This document shows positions 10,913-22,100 of a DNA stretch of 64,000 bases, piece after piece. Position 1 is the first letter of the stretch. Every line of letters starts with the position of its first letter. Source of the DNA: Eublepharis macularius (lineage: Eukaryota; Chordata; Lepidosauria; Squamata; Eublepharidae). The stretch is from assembly GCF_028583425.1 (NCBI RefSeq), contig NC_072795.1, positions 9,509,001 to 9,573,000 on the forward strand. Reading direction: 5' to 3'. The notes beneath the pieces were generated by a model. The model was not told where the DNA came from, made no database searches, and saw nothing but the letters and a program-made list of their open reading frames with translations. A program made the translations under genes and the position numbers.

Positions 10913-12368
10913 CTTAGATATCAACACTGGGAAGTAAGAAAATATATCTATATATTAAGGCATAAGGTTGATCAGTAATATCAAATAACCAGTGTGCTCA
11001 ATAAATATGTAATTCTACAAAAAGTTCATTCATATATTAATAACACATCCAGAAATCCAGAGTCTCTTATTTCAGTCCAATCCAAACAAGGGACTCAGTG
11101 CCCTATTCCAATGCTTATTTAGGAACAAGACAGACGCTCCAGGCACAGATAAGACAGTAAGTATATGTCAGTTCATAACCAATACTGTTTTTTTCTTTCT
11201 CTCAGGTGTCACTAAAGATGTTACATCGAGGATCCAACAGGAGGCGGCACTAGCTGCGGCCGGCTAAATGACAGATTTCGTCATCAAGGCTTCCTCAGGG
11301 GCTGTAGGATCACCTGAATCAGTGTAAATATTTCTTAAAACCCAGAGAGTGACGCAGATGCCAAAGCTCACGTGTAGTTTCAAGGCTGTAACCTATGTAA
11401 CTTATGCTAATTGACCTAAAGGTATACAATCTCATGCTGTAACATCAAAGCTCTGAAGAACAAATCAGTCCAAGGAGCTTTTCCTTACCTGGTAACTGTG
11501 CTGTTCTTCCTTGCTTATAAGCAATGAGTAAACAGGCCTATGCTTATCTCTCTCATTGGACTCCAGCGTGTTCTCCTTTACTAATTGAGCCAACACAATA
11601 TAAGGTACTGAAATTTGTGCAACAATTCTGCTGGAAGTTCATTAGCACAGAATGGAACAAGTGTTGTTAATCGTCACATATTACACATATACATCTACAT
11701 ATGCCTATTAACACAGAATCACACAGCAATCATATGCATAAATCTCTTTATGTGTAGCCATAATCAGATAGTTATAAACTGCTAGGATAAGTGAGCTAAA
11801 CAAAATGGAGTCCTGGTGGGATATTTGCACAATCACATGCTGCAATGGGACATGGTTGGGATGGGTCAGAACAACCCAGAGGATTTTGCTAATATATGTT
11901 GAAATGAATTGTCGTAATTTGAGTAATAACAGCAAATACTGAAATGGGTTGACCCAGCCATTTTGCAGATTTTATTAACATTTGGGGGCTTTCCTGCCAG
12001 AAGATGACTCCGAGAGATCTGATTGGTGAAGAGAGATGGGAAGAGACATCCAAAAAGAGTATAAAATTGAACCTGAAAGGCACAAGAGCCAAGAAGTGGG
12101 GGGGGGGGGGGAAGGAAAGTACCCATACTTTCCTCCATTTCGCTCTTTGTTTTTAGGCCTAGAAAGAAAAGAAAAGCTCGCTTGCTCACTCGCTCTCCAC
12201 CAATACAGACATCTTGGATTGTAAGACAATTTACGATGTTTCGCTATGCTTTGCTAATGGCTGGAACTTTTGTAATTCCTCTGTCTCCCTATATTATAGT
12301 TCGGCTTTGTAGAGCTATGTACCGTGATTTTTAAAGAGTCTTTTCTATGATTTGTGAAAGCTTGATCT
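10913..12368. other. No gene recognised; possible Penelope-like fragment near 11.26-11.31 kb
   Basis: Open frames are short and cross a polyG run (about 12100). At 11267-11307 the minus strand reads CCCCTGAGGAAGCC, then GACGAAATCTGTC. This resembles the CTGAnGA...GAAA...GTC order of hammerhead motifs found in Penelope-like elements but pairs poorly. The rest is unassigned. Confidence 0.3.
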
Positions 12369-12491
12369 GAATAAATTTTATAATGTTTATGAATTGGTTG
12401 ATTTGCATCGTTTGTTCTCCGTTGAAGTGTTTTCCAGTCCAAACTAGTCAAAGATCCCTCTCACATGCAAAAAGGATTAAATTGGCCATGA

Positions 12492-13800
12492 AAGGACTTT
12501 GTCTAAAGAGAAAACTGCATCCTCTGTTCTCCCCAGGAGTGCACCTCTATAGTAGAAACTAGGAAGTGATATTGTCATGATGCCCCAGGAGTACACCCGG
12601 GAGGCCCTTTCCTGCACCTTTCCCCCTGCCGTGCAGGTAAGTAGTAGTGAGGGGTGGAAGGAGGAAGTGGGGGAACCTCCACCCCACCGTGGGAAGGTGG
12701 GTAGATTATTCCCACCTCAGAAGGATGAATAGCAAGCCTACCTGAAGCTCTCTCATCTCGTAAGCTGCATAAGAGTGTCTTAGTTCTATCTCAAGGGAAC
12801 TGCAATGACATAGGGCCAAGCTACACATGACGAATGACACTTGAACGGCAAGTGGATTGAGTGGAGGGCAAGTGAACAGGGAGAAATACACTTGCCGTTC
12901 AAGTGTCATTCGTCATGTGTAGCTTGGCCCATAGTGACTATAATTTTCCGAAGATGGGCTTTCTGTGGCCTAACCAGCCACAAAAGCCTGAACCAAAGAT
13001 TGGTTCAAGTCAATAAATGGACCAAGAGAGGCCAGTTTCTTGTCAGAGAGCCAGACCCAATCCCTGTACTCTATAATGTGTAAAAAAGGCACAAGCAAGT
13101 TATGTTAACAGGGTCTGATGGCAGACATAATATGTGTATTTCGAAAACTTCAAAAATTGTTATAGAGGACCAACTTGATGTGACCAAATATGTGATGTGA
13201 AGGGCATTGCCACTGTAGTTGGCAATGCCCTTCAAAGACCAGACAGTAGATGCCCTGTGTCCGATGGTACGGAGGAGGATAATTTTCTCCTGAACCAGTA
13301 ATGAGACAATGTTCCTGTGAAGGAAGAAGAGGGCCTGCAGTGTAGAATGAAGTGTAGCATACAGTCTTGATATGTTACAACTAGAAGCTGTTTATGGTCT
13401 TCTGTTAGGGGCTGTGTCATCATTTATAAACTTTCTCAACATGATCTGGTGAAAGCAAAGACAAGAGTTCCAGAAAAAGGGAACTTGACTCTCAAAAGTT
13501 TATACCCTACAAATCATGTTGGTTTTAAAGGGGCCACTGGATTCAAATATTGCTGTTACACTGCAGACCCACACAGCTACTCACCTGAAACTTTCTCAGC
13601 AGTAGACTATAAACAAAAGACAATGCTACCTCAAAGATTTCTGCTCTTTTGGTAGTGTTCCAGTAGGATTTGTGTCCAGTGGCACCTTAGATACTAACAA
13701 GATTTTCAGATGATATGCTTTCAACCGTTTGTGGCAGTTCGTGGTTTGTGAAAAGTGATGAACCACGAACTACCATGAATTTGCCCAGTTCGCAAACTGG
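12492..13800 (+). repeat. Left arm of a large palindrome
   Basis: This arm is the reverse complement of 16180-18488. Without the MITE at 12813-12930 it is about 1,188 bp; the right arm without its two insertions is about 1,178 bp. Matching landmarks include the GGTGCCACTGGA-type motif near the centre, AGGGCATTGCC and CCTGGGGAGAACAGAGG at the outer end. No long frame or domain is encoded. The outer flank (12369-12491) also matches 25430-25590 in reverse, so the repeat family extends beyond this palindrome. Confidence 0.8.
12813..12930. mobile_element. 118-bp palindromic MITE
   Basis: The ends are perfect inverted repeats of about 42 bp beginning GGGCCAAGCTACACATGACG and ending in the complement. 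It is flanked by ATA (12810-12812 and 12931-12933). The matching place in the other palindrome arm (18169-18171) is empty and has one ATA, which proves insertion. The 3-bp TSD could fit PIF/Harbinger; a TA duplication with one extra terminal base (Tc1/mariner-like) cannot be excluded. A partial relative lies near 2320-2350 and a diverged one at 37842-37943. Confidence 0.85.
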
Positions 13801-13866
13801 TTGCAATATGGTTGTTGGGGGTTTTCCGGGCTGTCTTGCCGTGGTCTTGGCATTGTAGTTCCTGAC

Positions 13867-13907
13867 GTTTCGCCAGCATCTGTGGCTGGCATCTTCAGAG
13901 GTGTAGC
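13867..13907 (-). ncRNA. Hammerhead ribozyme-like motif (minus)
   Basis: On the minus strand the core reads CTGAAGA, a stem GCCAGC / GCTGGC closing a 7-nt loop, GAAAC, then GTC. This is the order CUGANGA-stem II-GAAA-stem III-GUH of a hammerhead. Stem III would be only 2 bp, as in the minimal hammerheads described in Penelope-like elements. Flanking CCT and AGG can pair as stem I. Cleavage has not been tested. Confidence 0.45.
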
Positions 13908-14099
13908 ACCAAAAGACAGAGATCTCTCAGTGTCACAGTGTGGAAAAGATGTAGGTCATTTGTATCTACTCAGGAGGGGTGGGGTTGAGCTGAGTCATTC
14001 TGTAAGAGTTTCCCAGGGTGTGGAATGCTAATGGCGGGAGGCTTCACTGTGTCTTTTCCACACTGTGACACTGAGAGATCTCTGTCTTTTGGTGCTACA

Positions 14100-14140
14100 C
14101 CTCTGAAGATGCCAGCCACAGCTGCTGGCGAAACGTCAGG
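14100..14140 (+). ncRNA. Hammerhead ribozyme-like motif (plus)
   Basis: CTGAAGA at 14103-14109 is followed by GCCAGC (14111-14116) pairing with GCTGGC (14124-14129), then GAAAC (14130-14134) and GTC (14135-14137). CCT (14100-14102) pairs with AGG (14138-14140) as a short stem I. All core nucleotides of a minimal type I hammerhead are present. It mirrors the motif on the other half of the fold-back. Confidence 0.45.
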
Positions 14141-14331
14141 AACTACAATGCCAAGACCACGGCAAGACAGCCCGGAAAACCCCCAACAACCATCGTTCTC
14201 CGGCCGTGAAAGCCTTCGACAATGGTTGCAATATATCGATATATTCTACTCTTGATATATTCTACTCTCCTGAGATATAAAACTTTGCTTCATTGACTGG
14301 TTATTGTGTTGCCCTTGTATTGTATTGCTCA

Positions 14332-14577
14332 GGATCAGAAATAGAGCAGGTGGCAATGCCCGTCTTTCAACCAGCTGGAATCAGGTGCAGAGCAGAAGGC
14401 AATGCCCAGCCTTCATTCATGTGTCGGGGATCAGGATCAGAGCGGGTGAGAATGCCCGTCCCACCTTCACTTGGCCTGGATCAAGTACAGAGGAGTTGGT
14501 CATGCCCACCCCCTGCCATTATTCGACTGCGATCAGTAATGGAGGAGGAGGGAATGCCAACCTGCCCACCTGCCCCT
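14332..14577. repeat. Degenerate ~50-bp minisatellite, five units
   Basis: Units start at about 14332, 14377, 14428, 14478 and 14529, each with GATCAG, a GAG-rich stretch and AATGCCC (or close). The period is about 51 bp, divisible by three, which keeps frames open and explains the long overlapping frames here. I do not consider them genes. Confidence 0.65.
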
Positions 14578-14579
14578 TT

Positions 14580-15575
14580 CTAGAGCTCTTTGCATTTCCC
14601 CCCACAACAGGCTTTGTTTCTAGTTCATCAATAAGTGAGTTAGAATAGTGTACAACAGTGACCTCTTGTGTCTAAACACTTGTGCAGCTTTTGAGATTCA
14701 AAAACCTTTTAAGCCAGGGATCCATCCTGGGGCCTGGATCTTACAAACAGGTTCCCTTTGGTCAAGATCAATTCTTTTCATAAAGCCCTTGCACAAACAA
14801 ACGGGACAGCACAAGAGGATGCATGCCCTATGGCAGAGACTACCTGGCACATGTGGAACTTGTTTATAAGATCCAAACCTTAATCTTAAAATTGCATACT
14901 CTAGGGTTCAGCTACTGGTAACTCATAACCGGCTTCCTCAGGGGTTCTACAAATGCCACAGGATGGGAGAAGTGGGTGTGGTATGGGGAGCTGCTGATGC
15001 TCACTTTAGGTAGCAGGAAGATGTCTTGGCCAGTCAATCCAAATTCCCTCCTCAGAATCTAGACTAGCTCCTGAGGGACACATAATGAACAATAATGGGA
15101 AGAGATATTATTTGTTTGCTCTCTGCCTTTATTTCCTTTGCAGGTGTCCATGCTTGGTGGAACAATTGGCAGGGATCGAGCTCTTTGTCTTCTTCACCTG
15201 CCTGATGAGGGCATTTACCTTGCAGCTGACAGGAGGAGTAAAAAGAACTCAATCTTTACAAGTTCTGTGCTGTTCCCCATGGAAGGGCATAATTGAAAGG
15301 GGAAATCATTGGTGCCGAGGCATTTTTAAAATAATAGTTATGTGTCCAAATGGGAACGCAGCTCTAGCTTTTAGACATCTGGTGGACACAGACTAGACAT
15401 ATAAATTTTAATCAATGGGACAAGAATGCAAGCTCAGATGAGAAACCAGTGAGACCTTGGAGGAATGAATTGTGAATTGTGAATACACAATAGTCACAAA
15501 CTTCTTACCAAAACTGGACTCAATGAGTGTACAATCTAGTTCTGTCATTTCTTTAGGGGTCAGCGCTGTCAAAGT
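14580..15575. other. Palindrome spacer, no gene recognised
   Basis: Part of the spacer between the palindrome arms. Open frames are short with no domain. A GGCTTCCTCAGGGG phrase at about 14932-14946 resembles one at 11288-11303 and may be a Penelope-type relic. Confidence 0.35.
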
Positions 15576-16179
15576 TTCAGGTAGCTAGCCATGTTAGTTT
15601 ACAGTAGAACAGCAGAATTTAAGTCCACTGGTGTCCTAGAGATTAACAAGCTTTTGAAGGTAGAAACCTTTGAGAGTCAAGTTCAGAGATGGGCACAAAC
15701 CAAATTACAAACGAAAGTTCTTCACAAATCAAGCCAGTTCGTAGTTCTAAAACCAGCAGTTAATCAGAGCCCATTTCTGATGAACTGCAACAAACGTTAG
15801 GCTGGTTCTTGCTCCGGATTTCCTGAAGATCAAAGCAGCACTTTTCTGGTTGTTTGCAAATGGCAAGACAACTGTTGCTTTCAAACTCTGTCTGCTTTTC
15901 AGCTGATGGGATGGGGATCCCTCATCAACTGAAAAAAAGCAACTGGCCTTTGAAAGCAACACTTACCTTGATGCTTGCAAGCAGCCAGAAAAGTGTTGCT
16001 TTAAAACATCCCACCCCGCTTTCGCTCGATGGGAAGGAGATGAGCGGGTTCTCATTGGGTGAAAAAAGCAGTGGGGCAAGAAGTTTGAAACTTTTCTTGT
16101 TGTTTGAAAATGCAAACAGGTAGAAAATGCTTGGGGCTGCTGCCACTTTGTGGTCCTTGGAAATGACAAACTATGAACA
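15576..16179. repeat. Spacer repeat with hAT-like start and internal duplication
   Basis: At 15684 the sequence AGAGATGGGCACAAACC resembles the hAT termini elsewhere in this window, but no matching right end or TSD was found. A block of about 110 bp is duplicated (15850-15930 and 15945-16030: GTTGC...TTTCA, GATGGGA...). Just upstream is the recurrent GTCCACTGGTGTCCTAGAGA phrase that also occurs in both palindrome arms. Confidence 0.4.
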
Positions 16180-16596
16180 GAACAAACTAGTTTGCGAACT
16201 GGGCAAATTCATGGTAGTTCGTGGTTTGTCACTTTCCACAAACCACGAACTGCCACAAACGGTTGAAAGCATATCATCTGAAAATCTTGTTAGTATCTAA
16301 GGTGCCACTGGACTCAAATCCTACTGTAACACTACCAAAAGAGCAGAAATCTTCGAGGTAGTGTTGTCTTTTGTTTATAGTCTACTGCTGAGAAAGTTTC
16401 AGGTGAGTAGCTGTGTGGGTCTGCAGTATAACAACAATATTTGAATCCAGTGGCCCCTTTAAAACCAATATGATTTGTAGGGTATAAACTTTTGAGAGTC
16501 AAGTTCCCTTTTTCTGGAACTCTTGTCTTTGCTTTCACCAGATCAAGTTGAGAAAGTTTATAAATGATGACACAGCCCCTAACAGAAGACCACAAA

Positions 16597-17021
16597 TGTC
16601 AGACTTGTGGCTAGATAACGTTCTTACTCCAGACTACCTTCTGCAATTAGACAACAGTCCATTGTTTCCAAAAGGCTTTTACTGAAGAATTAGTTCATTA
16701 TAGTCCACTAGCCTGAACACAAGGTCCAGGATGGTACATGTGCATTGTTACCAATGACAAGCAAAGCATGAGATACAGAGTAACAGATCACAGCAGGCCC
16801 AACCTCCCCCCGCAGTTCTCAAAACAACCCCTTTGAAGACAGAAGAGCGAGAAGCTCCCAAGGCCGGTTCTTGGTGGAACGTCGGTAGCCAAAACAATCC
16901 ATTTCTGCAAGATAGTTTCCTGGGAACCTTGGCACCTGGAAGAGAGAGCACTTACACACTGAAAGGATTAAAATGGAGTCAGTAAAGCAAAGGCATACAT
17001 GAAAGCAGTCTGAACCTGACA
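16597..17021. mobile_element. Solo LTR (425 bp) with 5-bp TSD
   Basis: Begins TGTCAGAC and ends CCTGACA, with flanking ACAAA on both sides (16592-16596 and 17022-17026). The corresponding site in the left palindrome arm (13391-13395) is uninterrupted. A closely related 417-bp sequence lies at 61357-61773. No internal coding region is present, so it is a solo LTR left by recombination; the retroelement superfamily is not determined. Confidence 0.75.
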
Positions 17022-17043
17022 ACAAACAGCTTCTAGTTGTAAC

Positions 17044-17736
17044 TAGAAATGGGCACGATCCAAAAAAAATTAACGATCCAGCTGATCGTGGATTGGTGCC
17101 GACGACAATCCTGCATTAACGATCCACACTGATCATCTCCCATTCCCAAGCCATGGATCGTGGATCGTGGATTGTTGATGCCAAAGCGGGGCATGCTGGT
17201 ATTCCCAGCTATGTGAGAAGGTGGGTGGTGGCAGCGGCCGCCAGGCCTGGCAGGCACAGGGAGGCGGTGACGAGCCGCCTCCCCTCAGGTCCCATTCAGC
17301 AACACAGAAGATCTGTTTGGCGGTCAGAGCTGCTTATCAGGGTTTGCAGGGATGAGATTGGAGTGCCCATGACTGCAGAACACCCCCTTCCCCCTCCCTC
17401 CCCTGGGTGTCTTCTCCCAACTTGTGACTGCTTTGCTGCTCCTTGGTTAGAAGGAAGCCCCGCTGATCAAGGAAAGCTGGGCTTCCATTTGGGTTTCCAG
17501 GGCGACAGAAGGAGGGCAAACAGAGCTCAGGCTTTCCCCTGGCTCCGTTGCCAGGGGAATAGATTGCTGGTGCCTGAGTGTCTGGATCCTCGATCCGAGC
17601 CTGAACGCAACGATCCAGGCCTCTCCCGATCGCTGGATCTTTGGCCATGGACGATCATGATCCACCGGGTCACGATTGCGCGATCGCCATTATCGTGGTT
17701 TTTTTTCGATTGTAATGCGGATCGTGCCCATTTCTA
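17044..17736. mobile_element. 693-bp non-autonomous hAT element (GATCC type)
   Basis: Ends are TAGAAATGGGCACGATCC and the near-complement ending CGTGCCCATTTCTA, with 8-bp TSDs GTTGTAAC / ATTGTAAC (17036-17043, 17737-17744; one mismatch). The left palindrome arm has the empty site GTTACAAC at 13374-13381. Subterminal GATCC/GATCG motifs are repeated at both ends. The interior shares a block of about 280 bp with 48845-49095 and, inverted, 60780-61030. The long open frame across it lacks any transposase motif. Confidence 0.85.
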
Positions 17737-18599
17737 ATTGTAACATATCAAGACTGTATGCTACACTTCATTCTACACTGCAGGCCCTCTTCTTCCTTCA
17801 CAGGAACATTGTCTCATTACTGGTTCAGGAGAAAATTATCCTCCTCCATACCATTGGACACAGGACATCTACTGTCTGGTTTTTGAAGGGCATTGCCAAC
17901 TACAGTCAGTATATTTGGTCACATCAAGCTGGTCCTCCATAATAATTTTTGAAGTTTTTGAAATACAGGTATTATGTCTGCCATCAGACCCTGTTAACAT
18001 AACTTGCTTGTGCCTTTTTTACACATTATAGAGTACAGGGATTGGGTCTGGCTCTCTGACAAGAAACTGGCCTCTTTTGGTCCATTTATTGACTTAAACC
18101 AATCTTTGGTTCAGGCTTTTGTGGCTGGTTAGGCCACAGAAAGCCCATCTTTGGAAAATTATAGTCACTATGTCATTGCAGTTCCCTTGAGATAGAACTA
18201 AGGCACTCAAATGCAGATTATGAGATGAGAGAGCTTCAGGTAGGCTTGCTGTTCTTCCTCCTGAGGTGGGAAAAACCTACCCACCTTCCCCCGGTGGGGT
18301 GGAGGTTCCCCCACTTCCTCCTTCCACCCCTCACTACTGCTTACCTGCACGGCAGGGGGAAAGGTGCAGGAAAGGGCCTCCCGGGTGTACTCCTGGGGCA
18401 TCATGACAATATCATTTCCTAGTTTCTACTATAGAGGGCACTCCTGGGGAGAACAGAGGATGCAGTTTTCCCTTTAGACAAGGTCCTTATGCAGCACAGA
18501 GGATCAACTGCTTGATACATCCATGTCAAAAATTTTTTTTTTTGAAAAATTTTTTATTGGGTTAGAACATTGTTATTTTTACATTACAATCAATTTTCC

Positions 18600-18650
18600 C
18601 CTAATTTTTCGTTTCTAACCCCCTCCCTTTCCCCCCCTTTTGTTGACTTC
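18600..18650 (-). other. L1 3' UTR G-rich polypurine tract
   Basis: On the minus strand the 3' UTR carries GTCAACAAAAG followed by runs of seven, three and five G separated by short A-rich gaps. G-rich polypurine tracts able to form G-quadruplexes are a recurrent feature of L1 3' UTRs. The same tract appears in the truncated copy at 35365-35405. Confidence 0.6.
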
Positions 18651-19187
18651 CAACAGCTTTCCCACCCTCTGTCCCTTTTCCCTTACTTCTATTAAATTCC
18701 TCTATCTAAAACAGATATACATTCTCCATTATATTAAGCAGTACATCTTTAACTCCCTTACTTATTATACACCCAAACTATACGTCTTTAGATAAACAAT
18801 TTATCCCATTTTCCAGTTTTGAATATTTCTATATAAACCTATATATCATAAACCATAAAAATTTCCCACATTTAAATCAAACAATTTGATTTGTTCTCTA
18901 TGTATTACTCATTTCATCTTTTTATGGTAATTCTATATAACTCCTCAGATAGTCAATCAATTTAACTCTTCTATACATTCAGTTTGGTGCATATAAATCT
19001 TGTCAAAGAAAGAAAATATTGTTAGTTAGTCAATCCTCATGTTTAAACCTTATCATTAATTATTCTCTATCAGTTAACCTATACATATCTATATATATCT
19101 CAATCAATTAATCTAACTGCTTATAAATTCACATTTCTCTTCCTCCCCCGGTAAAGTCACCCCTCTCTTTTATACTTTTATTATACT

Positions 19188-22100
19188 TCAGTAGTTCTCA
19201 AACTGCCACAGTTTTCCTCCCACCTCCCATTTCTTCTCCAGATATTGTTTCAGCTTCTCCCAGTCTGTGTTAAACTGCCCTGAGTCCAGATCTCTCAGTT
19301 TTCTTGTCATCTTGTCCATTTCAGCCATATACAGCAATTTGTAGATCCAATCTTCAATAGTTGGCACTTCTTGTACTTTCCATTTCTGCGCATACAAAAG
19401 TCTAGCTGCTGCAGTCATATAAAAAATCAACGTCCTATGATGGGCTGGAATTCCCTCCATTCCCAAGTTTAGCAGCAGGAGTTCTGGGTTCTTATTTATT
19501 TGAAACTGTAAAATTTCACTCATTTCTCTTATTATTTCCCCCCAGAACTGCCTAGCTACCTCACACGACCACCACATATGGTAGAGGGAGCCCTCATGTT
19601 TCTTACATTTCCAGCATTTATTAGAAGTATTCAAGTTCCCTAGCGCAATCTTCTTTGGTGTCATGTACCAACGATAGATCATTTTGAAAATGTTCTCTTT
19701 AATATTGATACATGTCGTTGTCTTCATTGTAGTTTTCCACAAGTATTCCCATGCCTCCATTGTTATTTCTTTATTGAAATTTATAGCCCATTTCACCATC
19801 TGTGTTTTAACTATCTCATCCTCAGTATACCATTTCAACAGTACTTGGTATACCTTGGATATTCTTTTCTTGTCTTCTTTAAGAAGGGTCTGCTCTAGTT
19901 CCGAGTTCTCTGTTCGTATGCCCCCTTTTGCAGAGTCCGAATTGTATAAATCTCTAATCTGTCTGTACTGGAACCAATCGTAATTAGGTGATAGTTCCTC
20001 TTGCGTCTTTATTCTAAGTTTAGATACTTCAATTTTAGTTATTTCTTTGTATGTTAAACATTGTTGTTCATTATCAACAGCTCTCGGATCTATCACCTCG
20101 TATGGAACCACCCACAAGGGGGTTCCTTCTTGTAAGTAAATTCTGTACTTCTTCCAGATTGTATATAAACTTCTCCTTACAAAATGATGTAGGAACATCG
20201 AGTTGACCTTTACTTTGTCGTGCCATAGGTATGCGTGCCATCCAAAAAAAATTTTATATCCCTCTAGGGCTAATAGTTTCTTATTCTTTAACGTCATCCA
20301 CTCTTTTAACCAAACTAGGCAGATTGCATCATGATAAAGTCTCAAGTTGGGCAGTTGCATTCCGCCTCTTTCCTTTGCATCTTGTAGAACTTTAACTTTC
20401 ACTCGAGGCTTCTTGCCTGCCCAAACAAAATCTGATATTTTCCTCTGCCATTTTTCAAATTGTTTAGAGTCTCTGATGATTGGTATTGTCTGTAGCAAAA
20501 ACATTACTCTTGGTAACACATTCATCTTAACTGCTGCAATCCTGCCCAACCATGACAGATTCAGTCTATTCCATTTGATCAAGTCTCTCTCTATCTGAGT
20601 CCATAATTTTTCATAATTATTCTTGAACAAATCTATATTTTTTGCAGTCAGCTCAACTCCCAAATATTTCACCTTACTAGTTACTTCACAGTCCGTTGTT
20701 TCCATTAACAATTGTTGTTTCTGCTTAGTCATGTTTTTGCATAATATCTTTGACTTCTTTTTGTTAATGAAGAAACCTGCCAAATCACCAAACTCCTTGA
20801 TCTTATCTATCACTTTTGGCATGTTCTCCAATGGATCTTCTACAATTAACATTATGTCATCAGCAAATGCTCTAACCTTGTATGAATAGTCCTTTATTTT
20901 CATTCCTCGTATTTCCTCATCTTGTCGTATTTGTATCATCAGAATCTCCAATACTAAAATGAACAACAATGGAGATAACGGGCAACCTTGTCTTGTTCCT
21001 TTACTAATCGTCAATTTCTTGGTCAATTCATCATTCACTACAATTGCTGCAGTCTGGTCTCTATAGATTTCTTTAATTGCTCTGATGAATCTTTCTCCCA
21101 ATTGTAGCTTTTCCATAGTGGCAAACAAAAAGTCCCAGTTTAAATTGTCAAACGCTTTTTCAGCGTCTACAAAGAAGAAACCAACCTCTTTATCACAACG
21201 CTTATCATAGTATTCAATAGCATTGATCACTGTCCTTAAATTGTCTCTTATTTGTCTGTCTGGCAAAAAGCCTGCTTGTTCTTCCTCTATGACTTCCGAG
21301 AGCCACCCCTTCAGTCTCTCCGCCAATATCTTCGCAAAAATTTTATAATCATTATTAAGTAGTGATATAGGTCTGTAATTTTTCACGTTAGTCAAATCTT
21401 GGCCCTCTTTAGGGATCAATGATATATTCGCTTCGCTCCAAGTGTCTGGAATTCTTTGATCCCTAAAAACTCCATTCATCACCTCTTTTAGGAATGGTGC
21501 CAGTTCATTGGCCATTGTCTTATAAAATTTAGCCGTAAGTCCATCTGGCCCTGGCGCCTTTCCTAGATTTGCAGATTGTATTGCCTTGCTTATTTCCTCA
21601 TCGGTTACTTCACTGTTCAACTTGTTTCTCCATGCTTCCGAGATCTCTGGAAGTTTAGTTTTCTCCAAATATGATGCTATTGATTCTTTGGTTACTTCTT
21701 TTTTGTTATACAGCTTAGCATAAAATTTATAAAAGGCTCTACTAATGGTAGTCTGTTCCAGATACGTTTTGTTTTCTTCACAGATTTTATTTATTATTTT
21801 CTTTTCCCTTTTCTTCTTCAATTGCCATGCCAAATATTTCCCAGGTTTATTAGCACCCTCAAAAGCTTTTTGATTCAGTCTTTTAAGGTTCCACTCCAAT
21901 TCTTTATTACTCATTGCTGTTAACTGTTCTTGAAGAATTTTGATTTCCTGATATGTTTTCCTTTTCCCTGGTCTCTTTTTTAACTGTGCTTCTTTGGCCT
22001 TTATTTTCTCCTCAATCTCTTGTCTTTTCTCCTCTTTCTTTTTCCTTGCTCTGCCATTTAAGTCCATTAGTATGCCCCTTACAACCGCCTTGTAAGCATC

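Larger units (their letters stand above)
13810..14223. mobile_element. Penelope-like fold-back copy with inverted termini
   Basis: The 414-bp insert is flanked by an 11-bp perfect TSD GGTTGCAATAT (13799-13809 and 14224-14234). Its halves are inverted copies of one unit: TTTTCCGGGCTG, CCATGGTC-like, TTGGCATTGTAGTTCCTGACG and TTTCGCCAG. The unit resembles the terminal repeat of Penelope-like retroelements that litter squamate genomes. Each half holds a hammerhead-like motif. No RT or GIY-YIG domain is present. Confidence 0.6.
16180..18488 (-). repeat. Right arm of the large palindrome
   Basis: Reverse complement of 12492-13800, interrupted by a solo LTR (16597-17021) and a hAT element (17044-17736). 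Its outer end stops matching the left arm at the phrase AAGGTCCTT near 18488, about 45 bp before the L1 insertion. It encodes no recognised protein. Confidence 0.8.

Noticed and set aside
14304..14648. 114-residue frame with repeated motifs.
   Set aside because: Explained by a 51-bp minisatellite whose period preserves frame.
17153..17737. 194-residue open frame.
   Set aside because: It lies wholly inside a 693-bp non-autonomous hAT and includes its terminus; no hAT dimerisation or catalytic motif.
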